From Candidatus Neomicrothrix sp. UBA4742 (GTDB taxonomy: Bacteria; Actinomycetota; Acidimicrobiia; Acidimicrobiales; Acidimicrobilacustridaceae), in assembly GCA_002403895.1 (NCBI GenBank), contig DHIQ01000238.1:1-13142 (forward strand): a stretch of 13,142 nucleotides of DNA, read 5' to 3'. Positions within the stretch are counted from its first letter, which is position 1. Each line of letters starts with the position of its first letter. Both the position numbers and the translations under genes were made by a program. Of this stretch, positions 6,018-12,923 are shown one piece after another. Below the pieces are notes generated by a model. The model saw only the letters and a program-made list of their open reading frames with translations, did not search any database and was not told the origin of the DNA.

Positions 6018-6542
6018 ATGTCAAGACCAGCCGGCACCGAAGCCTTCGGTCTGGGCGAAGACGAGGCGGCCGCGCTCGGCGCGGACGGCGCCACCCGCAT
6101 CCGGACACTCCGGCTCATCGTGGTGTTGGCCCAGGAGCTGCGCACGCTCATGGATCAGCTGCTCCGTCCGGACGGCCTGACCACCCAGCAGGCGGCCCTG
6201 ATCAGCGTGGTGGAGGCCATGGGCCGGCCCTCACTCTCAGCGGCCGCCGCCGCCCTCGGTACCACCCATCAGAACGCCAAGCAGCTGGCCTCGGCTCTCC
6301 AACGCAAGGGGTTCATCCGCCTCGCTCGCGATCGGCAGGACGGTCGTATTCGTCGTCTCCTCACGACGCCGAAGAGCCGCAGCTACTGGCGAGAGCGCTC
6401 CGGATCGGATCAGCGGCGTGTCCTCGAATGGTTCTCCACTCTTACGGAGGAGGACGCCCGAGCCCTCTTTCAGCTCCTGCTTCGTCTCAAGGCGAGCGTC
6501 CACGAAGCCGTGGTGGGGCGAGAAGACACAGCAGCGGAGTGA
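6018..6542 (+). CDS. MarR-family transcriptional regulator
   Basis: 174 residues. The dimerisation helices lie at both ends (about 25-52 and 143-168). Between them is a winged helix: GLTTQQAALISVVEA at 53-67, a helix-turn-helix with recognition helix around 81-96 (GTTHQNAKQLASALQRKG) and a wing with the signature RDRQDGRIRRLLTT at 104-117. MarR proteins bind palindromes as dimers and release DNA when a phenolic, lipophilic or antibiotic ligand binds. ATG at 6018 lies seven bases after a TAATAT box and has no ribosome site, so the message is probably leaderless. The gene is transcribed away from the glycosyltransferase, and the shared gap holds the palindrome at 6003-6016. Self-regulation and control of the transferase are inferences from this arrangement. 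The N-terminal 25 residues are an unusual acidic extension. Confidence 0.9.
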   Translation: MSRPAGTEAFGLGEDEAAALGADGATRIRTLRLIVVLAQELRTLMDQLLRPDGLTTQQAALISVVEAMGRPSLSAAAAALGTTHQNAKQLASALQRKGFIRLARDRQDGRIRRLLTTPKSRSYWRERSGSDQRRVLEWFSTLTEEDARALFQLLLRLKASVHEAVVGREDTAAE

Positions 6543-6684
6543 GTCACATCACGCCGAACCCGCGAACGCTCATTGGCCCGCGAAGGTTGGGGGTTCTACC
6601 AGCAGACGTACGACAACCCGTTGTCTCAAGAGATGAGGCCAACACCCCATGACCGCCGAGACGATCGCGTGTACCTTCCCCTCG

Positions 6685-6690
6685 TAGCCT
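6685..6690 (+). promoter_or_regulatory. Possible -10 box for the methyltransferase gene
   Basis: TAGCCT at 6685-6690 is followed nine bases later by GTG (6700) in frame with the methyltransferase, and six bases further by ATG (6706). The same hexamer precedes the LLM gene. No -35 box is visible. The rest of 6543-6705 shows no gene. Confidence 0.3.
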
Positions 6691-6705
6691 TCGAGTGGGG
6701 TGGTC

Positions 6706-7323
6706 ATGGGACTGTACGGGGAGCGGATCCTCCCGCGGATCGTTGACGTCGCCTGCGGATCGAAGAACGTCGAACCGCTGCGCAGCCGGGTCTGCGAGGG
6801 CCTGACTGGAGGGGTCGTCGAGATCGGCTTCGGCTCGGGGCTGAACGTCCCCTTCTACCCGCCAACCGTTAACCGGGTTGCCGCGGTCGAGCCCTCCGAC
6901 GTCGCCTGGAGGCTCGCCGACAAGCGCCTGAGGGCGACGACCGTTCCGGTGGAGCGGGCAGGCCTGGACGGCCAGTCGTTGCCCTTCGCAGAGGACAGCT
7001 TCGACGCTGCGTTGTCCTGCTGGACGCTCTGCACGATCCCCGACGTCGCCGCGGCACTGGGAGAGGTGCGTCGTGTCCTCAGGCCCGGGGGGAAGCTGCA
7101 CTTCGTCGAGCACGGACTGGCCCCGGACGAGCGCGTGCGTCGCTGGCAGCGACGCTTGGATCCGTTGGAGAAGCGGCTTTTCGGCGGGTGCCACCTCACC
7201 CGGCCGATCGTCGATCTCCTGACCACCGCGGGCTTCGTGATCGCCGACCTCGACGTCTTCTACGAGAAGGGCGCCCCGAAGTTCGCGGGCGCCGATTCCC
7301 TCGGGACCGCCCTGTCTCCGTAG
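6706..7323 (+). CDS. Class I SAM-dependent methyltransferase (METTL7/UbiE-like)
   Basis: 205 residues. Motif I is VVEIGFGSG at 37-45. The acidic residue of the next strand is Glu62 (AAVEPSD), and the motif 4-5 region is LSCWTLCTIPDV at 103-114 followed by EVRRVLRPGGKLHFVEHG. The start MGLYGERILPRIVD and the stretch WQRRLDPLEKRLFGGCHLTR (147-166) are characteristic of a bacterial group related to METTL7 proteins and often labelled phospholipid or small-molecule methyltransferases. It would transfer a methyl group from SAM in the cytoplasm; the acceptor is unknown. ATG 6706 is chosen because family members begin MGLY; GTG 6700 fits a leaderless start and would add two residues. The gene converges with the YciI gene, with 88 bp between them. 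Confidence 0.88.
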   Translation: MGLYGERILPRIVDVACGSKNVEPLRSRVCEGLTGGVVEIGFGSGLNVPFYPPTVNRVAAVEPSDVAWRLADKRLRATTVPVERAGLDGQSLPFAEDSFDAALSCWTLCTIPDVAAALGEVRRVLRPGGKLHFVEHGLAPDERVRRWQRRLDPLEKRLFGGCHLTRPIVDLLTTAGFVIADLDVFYEKGAPKFAGADSLGTALSP

Positions 7324-7411
7324 GGATCCCGAGTCCGCCGACCAGCACGGCAATCCATCTCCCGGTTTGCTTGCTGGCACGTGGGTTGACGATGGTCCCG
7401 AAGATGAAGGG

Positions 7412-7708
7412 CTAGGCGTGCCGCCCGTCGAGCCGGATCGTCCACGGGTCGATCGTGTCGATCCGGAGATGCGTTTCGCTCCAGGGATCACGGGCGAACG
7501 TGGCCCGCACGGCGTCCTCCGACGCGGCCTCGACCACGTGTGCCACGCGGTGTTCGTCGGCGAGGGGCCCGCCCAGGATTACGAAGCCCTCGTCCACGAG
7601 CCCGTCCATGAATGACGCGTGCGCGGCCCAGCCTGACTGCTCCTCCAGTGGCAGCGACCGGTCCCACTGAGGACCGGAACGGAGAACCACGACGAGGAAC
7701 ATCGCCAT
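7412..7708 (-). CDS. YciI-family protein (YCII-related domain)
   Basis: 98 residues. The start MAMFLVVVLRSGPQW, then HASFMDGLVDEGFVILGGPL (30-49), the charged loop DEHRV, and FARDPW (71-76) follow the YciI pattern: a ferredoxin-like dimeric fold with a conserved His (His30 here) and Asp (Asp74). Members include small hydrolase- or dehalogenase-like enzymes and many proteins of unknown role. ATG 7708 is preceded by six bases and then TAGAGT on the minus strand, so the message is probably leaderless. The gene is divergent from the MFS exporter. Confidence 0.85.
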   Translation of the reverse strand: MAMFLVVVLRSGPQWDRSLPLEEQSGWAAHASFMDGLVDEGFVILGGPLADEHRVAHVVEAASEDAVRATFARDPWSETHLRIDTIDPWTIRLDGRHA

Positions 7709-7714
7709 GTTCGA

Positions 7715-7720
7715 ACTCTA
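7715..7720 (-). promoter_or_regulatory. -10 box of the YciI gene, leaderless layout
   Basis: On the minus strand TAGAGT is followed by TCGAAC and then ATG at 7708. A -10 box with six to seven bases before the start codon is the classical actinobacterial leaderless arrangement. No -35 box is seen. Confidence 0.5.
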
Positions 7721-7772
7721 CCCTCCACGAGGCGCGAGCCGCCTCGAAGGAGCTCCGGGCCTGGCGCGCCGC

Positions 7773-7778
7773 TACTAT
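7773..7778 (+). promoter_or_regulatory. -10 box of the MFS gene
   Basis: TACTAT at 7773-7778 is followed nine bases later by GTG 7788 in the exporter frame. It supports the internal GTG over the upstream ATG 7707, which lies inside the divergent YciI start codon. No -35 box is seen. Confidence 0.45.
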
Positions 7779-7787
7779 CGGCCGGCA

Positions 7788-9092
7788 GTGGAGCCGATCG
7801 ACGGAGAGCCGGTCCCATCCGGCACGCGGCGAGCCCGGACCAGCGCGGTGGTGCGAGGGCTTGCGGTGGACATCACGCCGCTTCGGGTCTCGCGCGACTT
7901 CCGCCTGCTGTGGACGGGCGAGCTGGTCTCGATGGTCGGCCGCCAGATCACGATCGTCGCCCTCCCGTTCCAGGTCTTCCTACTCACGAAGTCGTCGTTC
8001 GCCGTCGGCGCCATCGGTCTGGTGGCGATCGTGCCTCTCATCGTGGCGTCGATCTGGGCCGGGCCCATCATCGACCGCCTCGACCGCCGCAAGCTCATCG
8101 TCGGCACGGAGATCGGCCTCGGGATGACCAGCGGGCTGCTCGCGCTTGGGGCGTTCATGCACACCGGCTCGCTCGCGTACCTGTACCTGATCGCCGCGCT
8201 CCAGGCGGCCCTGTCCGGTGTGAACAGCCCTGCCCGCTCGGCCGCCGTCCCCAACCTGATCCCGGCCGAACACCTCCCTTCGGCTTTCGCGCTGAACCAG
8301 GTGATGTTCACCACGTCGATCATCGCGGGGCCCGCGTTGGGCGGTGTGATCATCGCCAAGGTCGGGCTGCCGTGGGCTTACTCGACCGACGCCCTGACGT
8401 TCCTGATGTCGATCTCCGCGGCCTTCCTGCTTCGGCCGCTCCCGCCCCAGCGGGCCGAGGGAGAGGGCGAACCGAGGGGGTGGCGGGCCATCCGGGAGGG
8501 CTTCGCCTACGTGCGTCCCCGTCCCGTCCTGGTCTCCACCTTCGTGATCGACCTCGATGCGATGATCTTCGGGATGCCCCGGGCGGTCTTCCCGGTCCTG
8601 GCGCTGGTCATCCTCAAGGTCGGGCCGACCGGGCTCGGACTGATGAACGCGGCGCCCGGCGTCGGGGCGCTGATCGGCGCGCTGACCGCCGGCTGGGTCC
8701 CGGCGGTTCGACGACAAGGGCTGGCCGTGCTGGTCTCGGTAACGGTGTGGGGGGCGGCGATCGTGGCGTTCGGGCTCACGATGCGCACGTTCTACCTGGG
8801 CCTGTCCTTCCTGGCGGTGGCGGGGTGGGCCGACGTCATCAGCGCGGTGTTCCGCCAGACCATCCTCCAGCTCGCCGTGCCCGACCGGCTCCGGGGGCGG
8901 ATCTCCGGGATCCACATCATGGTGGTCACCGGCGGTCCCAGGCTGGGCGACGCCGAGGCCGGCGCGGTGGCCTCGCTGGTCTCGCCGTGGTTCTCCGTGG
9001 TATCCGGGGGCGCTCTGTGCGTCGTGGGCGTGGCGGTGATCGCGATGTTCCTTCCCCAGCTCGGACGGTATCGCGCCGGCCAGGACCTGTAG
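7788..9092 (+). CDS. MFS transporter, EntS-like (MFS_3) exporter
   Basis: 434 residues. After a 27-residue charged N-terminus comes DITPLRVSRDFRLLWTGEL, the usual beginning of EntS-type major facilitator proteins, then about twelve hydrophobic segments. The loop-2/3 motif is GPIIDRLDRRKLI, a form of the MFS G-x-x-x-D-R-x-x-R-R/K signature. The central loop GEGEPRGWRAIREGFAYVR separates the two six-helix halves, and TILQLAVPDRLRGRISGIH late in the C-half is typical. The family exports siderophores, macrolides and other small molecules by proton antiport in the cytoplasmic membrane. GTG 7788 is preferred because of the TACTAT box; starting at 7707 would add 27 unlikely residues and overlap the YciI start. 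The neighbouring cyclic-nucleotide-binding gene follows after 85 bp with its own promoter. The substrate is not predictable. Confidence 0.9.
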   Translation: MEPIDGEPVPSGTRRARTSAVVRGLAVDITPLRVSRDFRLLWTGELVSMVGRQITIVALPFQVFLLTKSSFAVGAIGLVAIVPLIVASIWAGPIIDRLDRRKLIVGTEIGLGMTSGLLALGAFMHTGSLAYLYLIAALQAALSGVNSPARSAAVPNLIPAEHLPSAFALNQVMFTTSIIAGPALGGVIIAKVGLPWAYSTDALTFLMSISAAFLLRPLPPQRAEGEGEPRGWRAIREGFAYVRPRPVLVSTFVIDLDAMIFGMPRAVFPVLALVILKVGPTGLGLMNAAPGVGALIGALTAGWVPAVRRQGLAVLVSVTVWGAAIVAFGLTMRTFYLGLSFLAVAGWADVISAVFRQTILQLAVPDRLRGRISGIHIMVVTGGPRLGDAEAGAVASLVSPWFSVVSGGALCVVGVAVIAMFLPQLGRYRAGQDL

Positions 9093-9120
9093 GCCCTTCC
9101 GGCGCCCCGCGATCCTCGGC

Positions 9121-9126
9121 TAGAAT
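9121..9126 (+). promoter_or_regulatory. -10 box of the cyclic-nucleotide-binding gene
   Basis: TAGAAT lies 51 bases before the GTG start. Unlike its neighbours this gene has an untranslated leader and a clear ribosome site, GGAGAAGGAG at 9162-9171. No -35 match was seen. Confidence 0.5.
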
Positions 9127-9177
9127 CCGCCCGACGCACGAGGCTCGTACCGACGGGCCCTGGAGAAGGAGCGAGCG

Positions 9178-9603
9178 GTGGCCAAGAGAAGCGATGCGGT
9201 CGAACTGCTGTCCCAGGTACCTCTGTTCTCGGAGCTCACCAACAAGGAGCTCGCCGCCATCGCCAGGGCGACGAAGGAAGTCCACCACAAGCCGGGTAGG
9301 GTCCTGGCGAAGGAAGGGGATTCCGGCATCGGTTTCTTCCTGATCGTGGATGGCACGGCGAAGGTCACCGTGAACGGCAGGACGCGTGCGAAGTTGACCG
9401 CCGGGGACTTCTTCGGCGAGATCTCGCTGCTCGACGGCGGGCCACGGACGGCCACCGTCACGGCCGAGACGCCCATGACGCTTCTCGGCCTGACCCAGTG
9501 GGTGTTCAAGCGGCTGGTCGAACAGAACCCGGCCATCGCCACGAAGGTCTTGCGGGTGATGGCTCAGCGGCTCCGTGCCACCCCTACCGGCCTGACGCAG
9601 TAG
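9178..9603 (+). CDS. Stand-alone cyclic nucleotide-binding domain protein
   Basis: 141 residues forming one CNB domain. LLSQVPLFSELTNKELAAIA at 10-29 is the helical lead-in. A beta-roll follows, with KEGDSGIGFFLIVDGTAKV at 45-63, and the phosphate-binding cassette is FGEISLLDGGPRTATV at 79-94. Glu81 and Arg90, which contact the ribose and phosphate of cAMP or cGMP, are both present, so binding is plausible. A C-terminal helix (QNPAIATKVLRVMAQRLR) ends the protein where CRP/FNR regulators would continue with a helix-turn-helix; no DNA-binding or enzymatic domain is present. It is likely a soluble sensor acting through a partner. GTG 9178 is fixed by the ribosome site six bases upstream. It lies between the exporter and the oxidoreductase operon. 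Confidence 0.92.
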   Translation: MAKRSDAVELLSQVPLFSELTNKELAAIARATKEVHHKPGRVLAKEGDSGIGFFLIVDGTAKVTVNGRTRAKLTAGDFFGEISLLDGGPRTATVTAETPMTLLGLTQWVFKRLVEQNPAIATKVLRVMAQRLRATPTGLTQ

Positions 9604-9637
9604 CCGCGCCGCCCGGTCCCGTTCCGCGGCCACGTTG

Positions 9638-9643
9638 TAGCCT
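9638..9643 (+). promoter_or_regulatory. -10 box of the LLM operon
   Basis: TAGCCT is followed eight bases later by GTG 9652, giving a nearly leaderless operon transcript. There is no ribosome site before GTG 9652. No -35 box was identified. Confidence 0.4.
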
Positions 9644-9651
9644 CGCGTCTC

Positions 9652-10685
9652 GTGAACCTCGGCGTCGTGGTCGGCGGCGACCTTCGTCGTTTGGCCGAAC
9701 GGGCTCGTGAGATCGAATCGGCCGGTTTCGAGAGCGTGTGGGTCGCCGAGACCGCCCGTTCGGCCTTCGTCCAGGCGGCGGTGGCGTGCGCGGCCACTCG
9801 CGGATCACCGTCGGGACCGACATCGCGGTGGCGTTCCCGCGCAGTCCCACACTCACGGCGATGAGCGCCCGCGATCTGGCCGAGCTCTCCGGCGGGCGGT
9901 TCGTCCTCGGCCTGGGCACCCAGGTGAAGCGGGTAAACGAGCAGCGGTTCGGCGTGCCGTTCGAACACCCCGCCCCAAAGATCGCCGAGGCCGTCGAGGT
10001 CGTCCGCGAGATCCTGGCCACGTTCGATGGCGCGCCGATCGACCACCGGGGCCGCTTCTACACGATCACCATGCCGCCCTTCCCGGGCGCCGGCCCGGCC
10101 CCGGCGCCCGTCCCCATCTACCTGGCCGCCGTGAACGAGCTGATGGCCGAGGCGGCCGGCCGGGTCGCCGACGGAGTGCTCGGCCACCCCATGACCAGCT
10201 CGCGATGGGTGCGGGAGGTGCTCCGGCCGGCCGTCGAACGGGGCGCTGCTTCGGTGGGCCGCGATCCAAGGGGTGTGAACGTTTCGACCGGCGTGATCCT
10301 GCAGATCTCAGACGACGTGGAGGAGGCCCGGCGGGAAGCCGCGCTGCAGCTCGGTTTCTACGCGACGACCCGCACCTACCGGCCCGTGCTGGAGCTCCAC
10401 GGGTTCGAGGACCGGCTGGAGCAGCTTCGGAATGCGTTCGTGCAGCAGGACCACGCGGCGATGGTCGACGTGGCCCTGCCCATGGTGGACACGCTGGCCA
10501 TCGCGGGGACGGCGGCGCAGTGCCGGGAGCGGATCGTGGAGTACGAAGGTGTCGCCGACCGGGTCATCCTGGGTGGCGCGTGGGTCGGGCCGGCCGAGAG
10601 CCGCCTGGCGGCGAATCACCGCGCCATCGTGGAGACGTTCGGGGCCGTCGGCGGAGACCCGATGAGAGTGGGGCGTTCGGGATGA
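9652..10685 (+). pseudogene. LLM-class F420-dependent oxidoreductase, broken by a one-base deletion
   Basis: The first frame (9652-9797) reads MNLGVVVGGDLRRLAERARE and then IESAGFESVWVAE, the first barrel strand and helix of luciferase-like (LLM) enzymes. From 9798 the neighbouring frame continues as SRITVGTDIAVAFPRSPTLT, then DLAELSGGRFVLGLGTQV and VPIYLAAVN. One base is missing between 9797 and 9798; adding it gives ACAATSRITVG and a normal 344-residue enzyme resembling the MSMEG_2256-type F420 group. Such enzymes use reduced F420 or FMN for hydride transfer or monooxygenation. As written, the protein stops at 9864 after about 70 residues. Everything downstream of the break is well conserved, so the lesion is recent or a sequence error. 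The gene heads an operon: its TGA overlaps the flavin reductase ATG. Confidence 0.85.
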
Positions 10686-11197
10686 GCCGCCCGATCGATC
10701 CGGTCACCCTTCGCCGCGTGATGTCGCGCTTCGCCACCGGCGTGGCCGTGGTGGGCACGCCGCACGTCGACGGCGGGGTGTGCGGGCTGACGGTGAACGC
10801 GTTCGCCTCGCTCTCGCTCTCGCCGCCGCTCGCCCTGGTCTGCCTGGACCGGGGGTCGAACACGTACGGCTGCATCCAGGCGAGCGGGCTGTTCACGGCG
10901 AGCTTCCTGGCCGACGATCAGCACGACCTCTCCGTGCGGTTCGCGGAGAAGCGTGAGGACAAGTTCGAGGGGATCCCCTACCGGCTCGGGGAGAACGGGG
11001 CGCCGATCGTGGAGGGTGCGGTCGGCTGGGTCGAATGCGAGGTCGACCGCCACTACCCGGGCGGCGATCACGACATCTTCCTGGCCCGGGTGGTGCGGGG
11101 CGGGTGGAGGGACGACGGGGTGCCGCTGGTCTTCTTCCGGGGCGGGTACACCACGGTGGCGAGCCCGGTGCATGACGAAGAGGCCCCGGCTCGCTGA
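10682..11197 (+). CDS. Flavin reductase-like (FMN-binding) protein
   Basis: 171 residues of the flavin reductase-like split-barrel family. RFATGVAVV (16-24), the FMN-binding GLTVNAFASLSLSPPL (35-50), SFLADDQHDLSVRFA (74-88) and GDHDIFLARV (128-137) with the final VFFRGGY are all in their family positions. Members reduce FMN with NAD(P)H and pass it to a partner monooxygenase, or bind flavin/F420 directly. Its ATG overlaps the stop of the LLM gene (ATGA), which argues for translational coupling and for a shared two-component reaction. Its own stop overlaps the ATG of the hydrolase. Confidence 0.92.
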   Translation: MSRPIDPVTLRRVMSRFATGVAVVGTPHVDGGVCGLTVNAFASLSLSPPLALVCLDRGSNTYGCIQASGLFTASFLADDQHDLSVRFAEKREDKFEGIPYRLGENGAPIVEGAVGWVECEVDRHYPGGDHDIFLARVVRGGWRDDGVPLVFFRGGYTTVASPVHDEEAPAR

Positions 11198-11982
11198 TGG
11201 CGTGGCTGGAGCGGCCGGACGGTTGCCGGTTGTACTACGAGCTCCACGGCCCGTCCGGCGCGACGCCCCTGGTGCTGCTCGAGGGGATGGGTGGCGACGT
11301 CCCGGGGTGGCGAAGGAACATCCCGGCGCTGTCCGCGGAGCATCGTGTGGTGGCGTTCGACTTCCGGGGGAACGGGCGGTCCGATATGCCGGACGAACCG
11401 GTGACCATGGCCACCTTCGTCGATGACACCGTGGCGCTCCTGGACGAGCTGGGATTCGAGAGGGCGCACGCCTACGGCATGTCGTTCGGCGGCATGGCCG
11501 GGCTGGAGCTGGCGCTGACCCATCCGGCGCGGGTCCGGTCGCTGGTGCTCGCGGCGACGCACGCCGGGCAGTCGCACAGGGCGTCTCTCCCGGAGGGTGC
11601 CCACGTGCCGAAGGACAGGCCGTTCCTCGCGCTGTACTCGGCGGGGTTCGCCCGCGACCATCCCGACCGGATCGCGGAGGACATCGTGACCGGCAGCCGG
11701 AACCGGCAGCCCGCGCATACCCGGCGGAGGCAGTGGGAGACGGTACAGGCGTGGGACGCGTGGGAGCGGCTGGGGTCCGTCGCCTGCCCGGTGCTGGTCC
11801 TGCACGGCACTGAGGACCGGCTGGTCGCCCCGGAGAACGCCCGCATGCTGGCCGAACGCATCCCCGGCGCGCAGCTGGTGCTGCTGGAGGGTGCGGGGCA
11901 CGTCTACCACGCCGAGCAGCCGGAGGCGGCGGATGAGGCGGTGCTGGTCTTCCTCCGGCGCGTCGACGGACGTTCGCCGTGA
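11197..11982 (+). CDS. Alpha/beta hydrolase
   Basis: 261 residues, one alpha/beta-hydrolase fold. The oxyanion region is LLEGMGGDVPGW (27-38). The strand-loop FDFRGNGRSD follows at 54-63, the nucleophile elbow is GMSFGG with Ser96, the acid is Asp207 in LHGTEDRLV, and the base is His235 in GAGHVYH. The catalytic triad is complete, so the enzyme should be active on an ester, lactone or similar bond. In the operon it would act after the flavin- or F420-linked oxidation, for example opening a lactone, but that is inference. ATG 11197 overlaps the preceding stop by one base (TGATG), and its own stop overlaps the next start (GTGA). Confidence 0.93.
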   Translation: MAWLERPDGCRLYYELHGPSGATPLVLLEGMGGDVPGWRRNIPALSAEHRVVAFDFRGNGRSDMPDEPVTMATFVDDTVALLDELGFERAHAYGMSFGGMAGLELALTHPARVRSLVLAATHAGQSHRASLPEGAHVPKDRPFLALYSAGFARDHPDRIAEDIVTGSRNRQPAHTRRRQWETVQAWDAWERLGSVACPVLVLHGTEDRLVAPENARMLAERIPGAQLVLLEGAGHVYHAEQPEAADEAVLVFLRRVDGRSP

Positions 11983-12902
11983 TCCCAGAAGAGGTGCGGC
12001 GGCTGGTGGCGTTCCGCGAGGAGGCCCGCCGGCGGCGCGACTTCGCCAGGGCCGATGGGTTCCGGGAGCGGATCCGCGCGGCCGGGTTCGACGTGACGGA
12101 CACCCCGCAGGGTCCATCGGTGATCGCATCGACTCCGCCCGAAACGCTTGCCCCCCATATGTTCCGAACCGCCGGTGAGGTCGAGAGCCTCCTCGAACTC
12201 CCTCCCACGGTGGATGCCAGCGTCCAGTGGGTCGTCCAGGGCTGGCCGGAGGACGTGGTTCGCGGCATCTCGTCGTTCGGCGCCCACGCCGGTCCCGCCA
12301 CGGTGGGCCACGTGGTGGTCGAGGCGGCCGGCCTCCCGGACTTCGATTGGCCGGAGGACGTCGACGTCATCCACGTGGACCCCGCGGCGGGGTGGGCCGT
12401 AGCGCGCAACACCGGGCTCCGCCGAACGGCGGGCCGGATGGTGCTCCTGGTGGACGGCTCCGTCGAACCGACGGACGACGTCGTCGCCCCGCTCGCGGAG
12501 GCGCTGGCGGATCCGTCCGTGGGCGTGACCGGACCGTTCGGCATCGTCACGTCCGATCTTCACGAGTTCCGGGAGTCCGCCGGTCCCGCCGTGGACGCCG
12601 TGGAGGGCTATCTGATGGCCTTCCGGCGGGAGCTTCTCACCGCCCAAGCCGTGCGCTTCGACGAGAAGTTCCGGTACTACCGGACGGCCGACATCGAGTT
12701 CAGCTTCCAGGTGAAGGCGCTCGGCCTGCGGGCGACGGTGACCCCGGTGTCCGTCACCCGGCACGAGCACCGGATGTGGGCGGCCACGCCGGCGGATCGT
12801 CGTGACCAGCTTTCGAAGCGGAACTTCTACCGGTTCCTGGACCGGTGGCGTGGGCGAACCGACTTGTTGGTCGAGCGGCGGCCCCAGGACGAGGGAAACT
12901 GA
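11979..12902 (+). CDS. CysRS-C-terminal-like helical segment fused to a GT-A glycosyltransferase-like domain
   Basis: 307 residues. Residues 6-46 (FREEARRRRDFARADGFRER, then AAGFDVTDTPQGP) look like the extreme C-terminal helical domain of cysteinyl-tRNA synthetase, whose end reads RDFARADxxRDxLxxxGxxxxDTPQG. None of the synthetase catalytic core is present. After a linker, residues 80-300 resemble a family-2 GT-A domain: GWAVARNTGLRRTAG (138-152), VLLVDGSVEPTDD (155-167) where the donor-binding acidic motif would be, GYLMAFRRE (210-218), and FDEKFRYYRTADIEFSFQ (227-244), the ED-type motif. The DxD itself is only DGS, so metal-dependent transfer is uncertain. GTG 11979 overlaps the hydrolase stop, so it is translated with the operon. 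The role is unknown; glycosylation of the oxidised product is a guess. Confidence 0.8.
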   Translation: MIPEEVRRLVAFREEARRRRDFARADGFRERIRAAGFDVTDTPQGPSVIASTPPETLAPHMFRTAGEVESLLELPPTVDASVQWVVQGWPEDVVRGISSFGAHAGPATVGHVVVEAAGLPDFDWPEDVDVIHVDPAAGWAVARNTGLRRTAGRMVLLVDGSVEPTDDVVAPLAEALADPSVGVTGPFGIVTSDLHEFRESAGPAVDAVEGYLMAFRRELLTAQAVRFDEKFRYYRTADIEFSFQVKALGLRATVTPVSVTRHEHRMWAATPADRRDQLSKRNFYRFLDRWRGRTDLLVERRPQDEGN

Positions 12903-12918
12903 CGCCCGCGAACGGGCG
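12903..12918. terminator. Short hairpin between convergent genes
   Basis: CGCCCG (12903-12908) and CGGGCG (12913-12918) pair around a CGAA loop immediately after the operon's last stop codon. It lies in the 21-bp gap to the convergent small gene, so it could serve both strands. No T-run is present. Confidence 0.5.
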
Positions 12919-12923
12919 AGACG

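Noticed and set aside
4624..6180. 518-codon plus-strand open frame
   Set aside because: It is the antisense shadow of the glycosyltransferase gene in GC-rich DNA; it has no protein features, while the minus strand gives clear GT-B motifs, a ribosome site and a promoter.
7707..7787. Upstream ATG start for the MFS gene
   Set aside because: It lies inside the divergent YciI start codon, adds 27 residues unlike the family N-terminus, and has no ribosome site; GTG 7788 after TACTAT fits better.
7910..9343. 477-codon plus-strand frame overlapping the MFS gene
   Set aside because: It reads the transporter in a shifted frame as Arg/Gly-rich low-complexity sequence and shows no membrane segments.
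10616..12550. 644-codon minus-strand open frame
   Set aside because: It runs antisense through four overlapping plus-strand genes and is Arg/Pro/Ala-rich without domains, typical of high-GC shadow frames.
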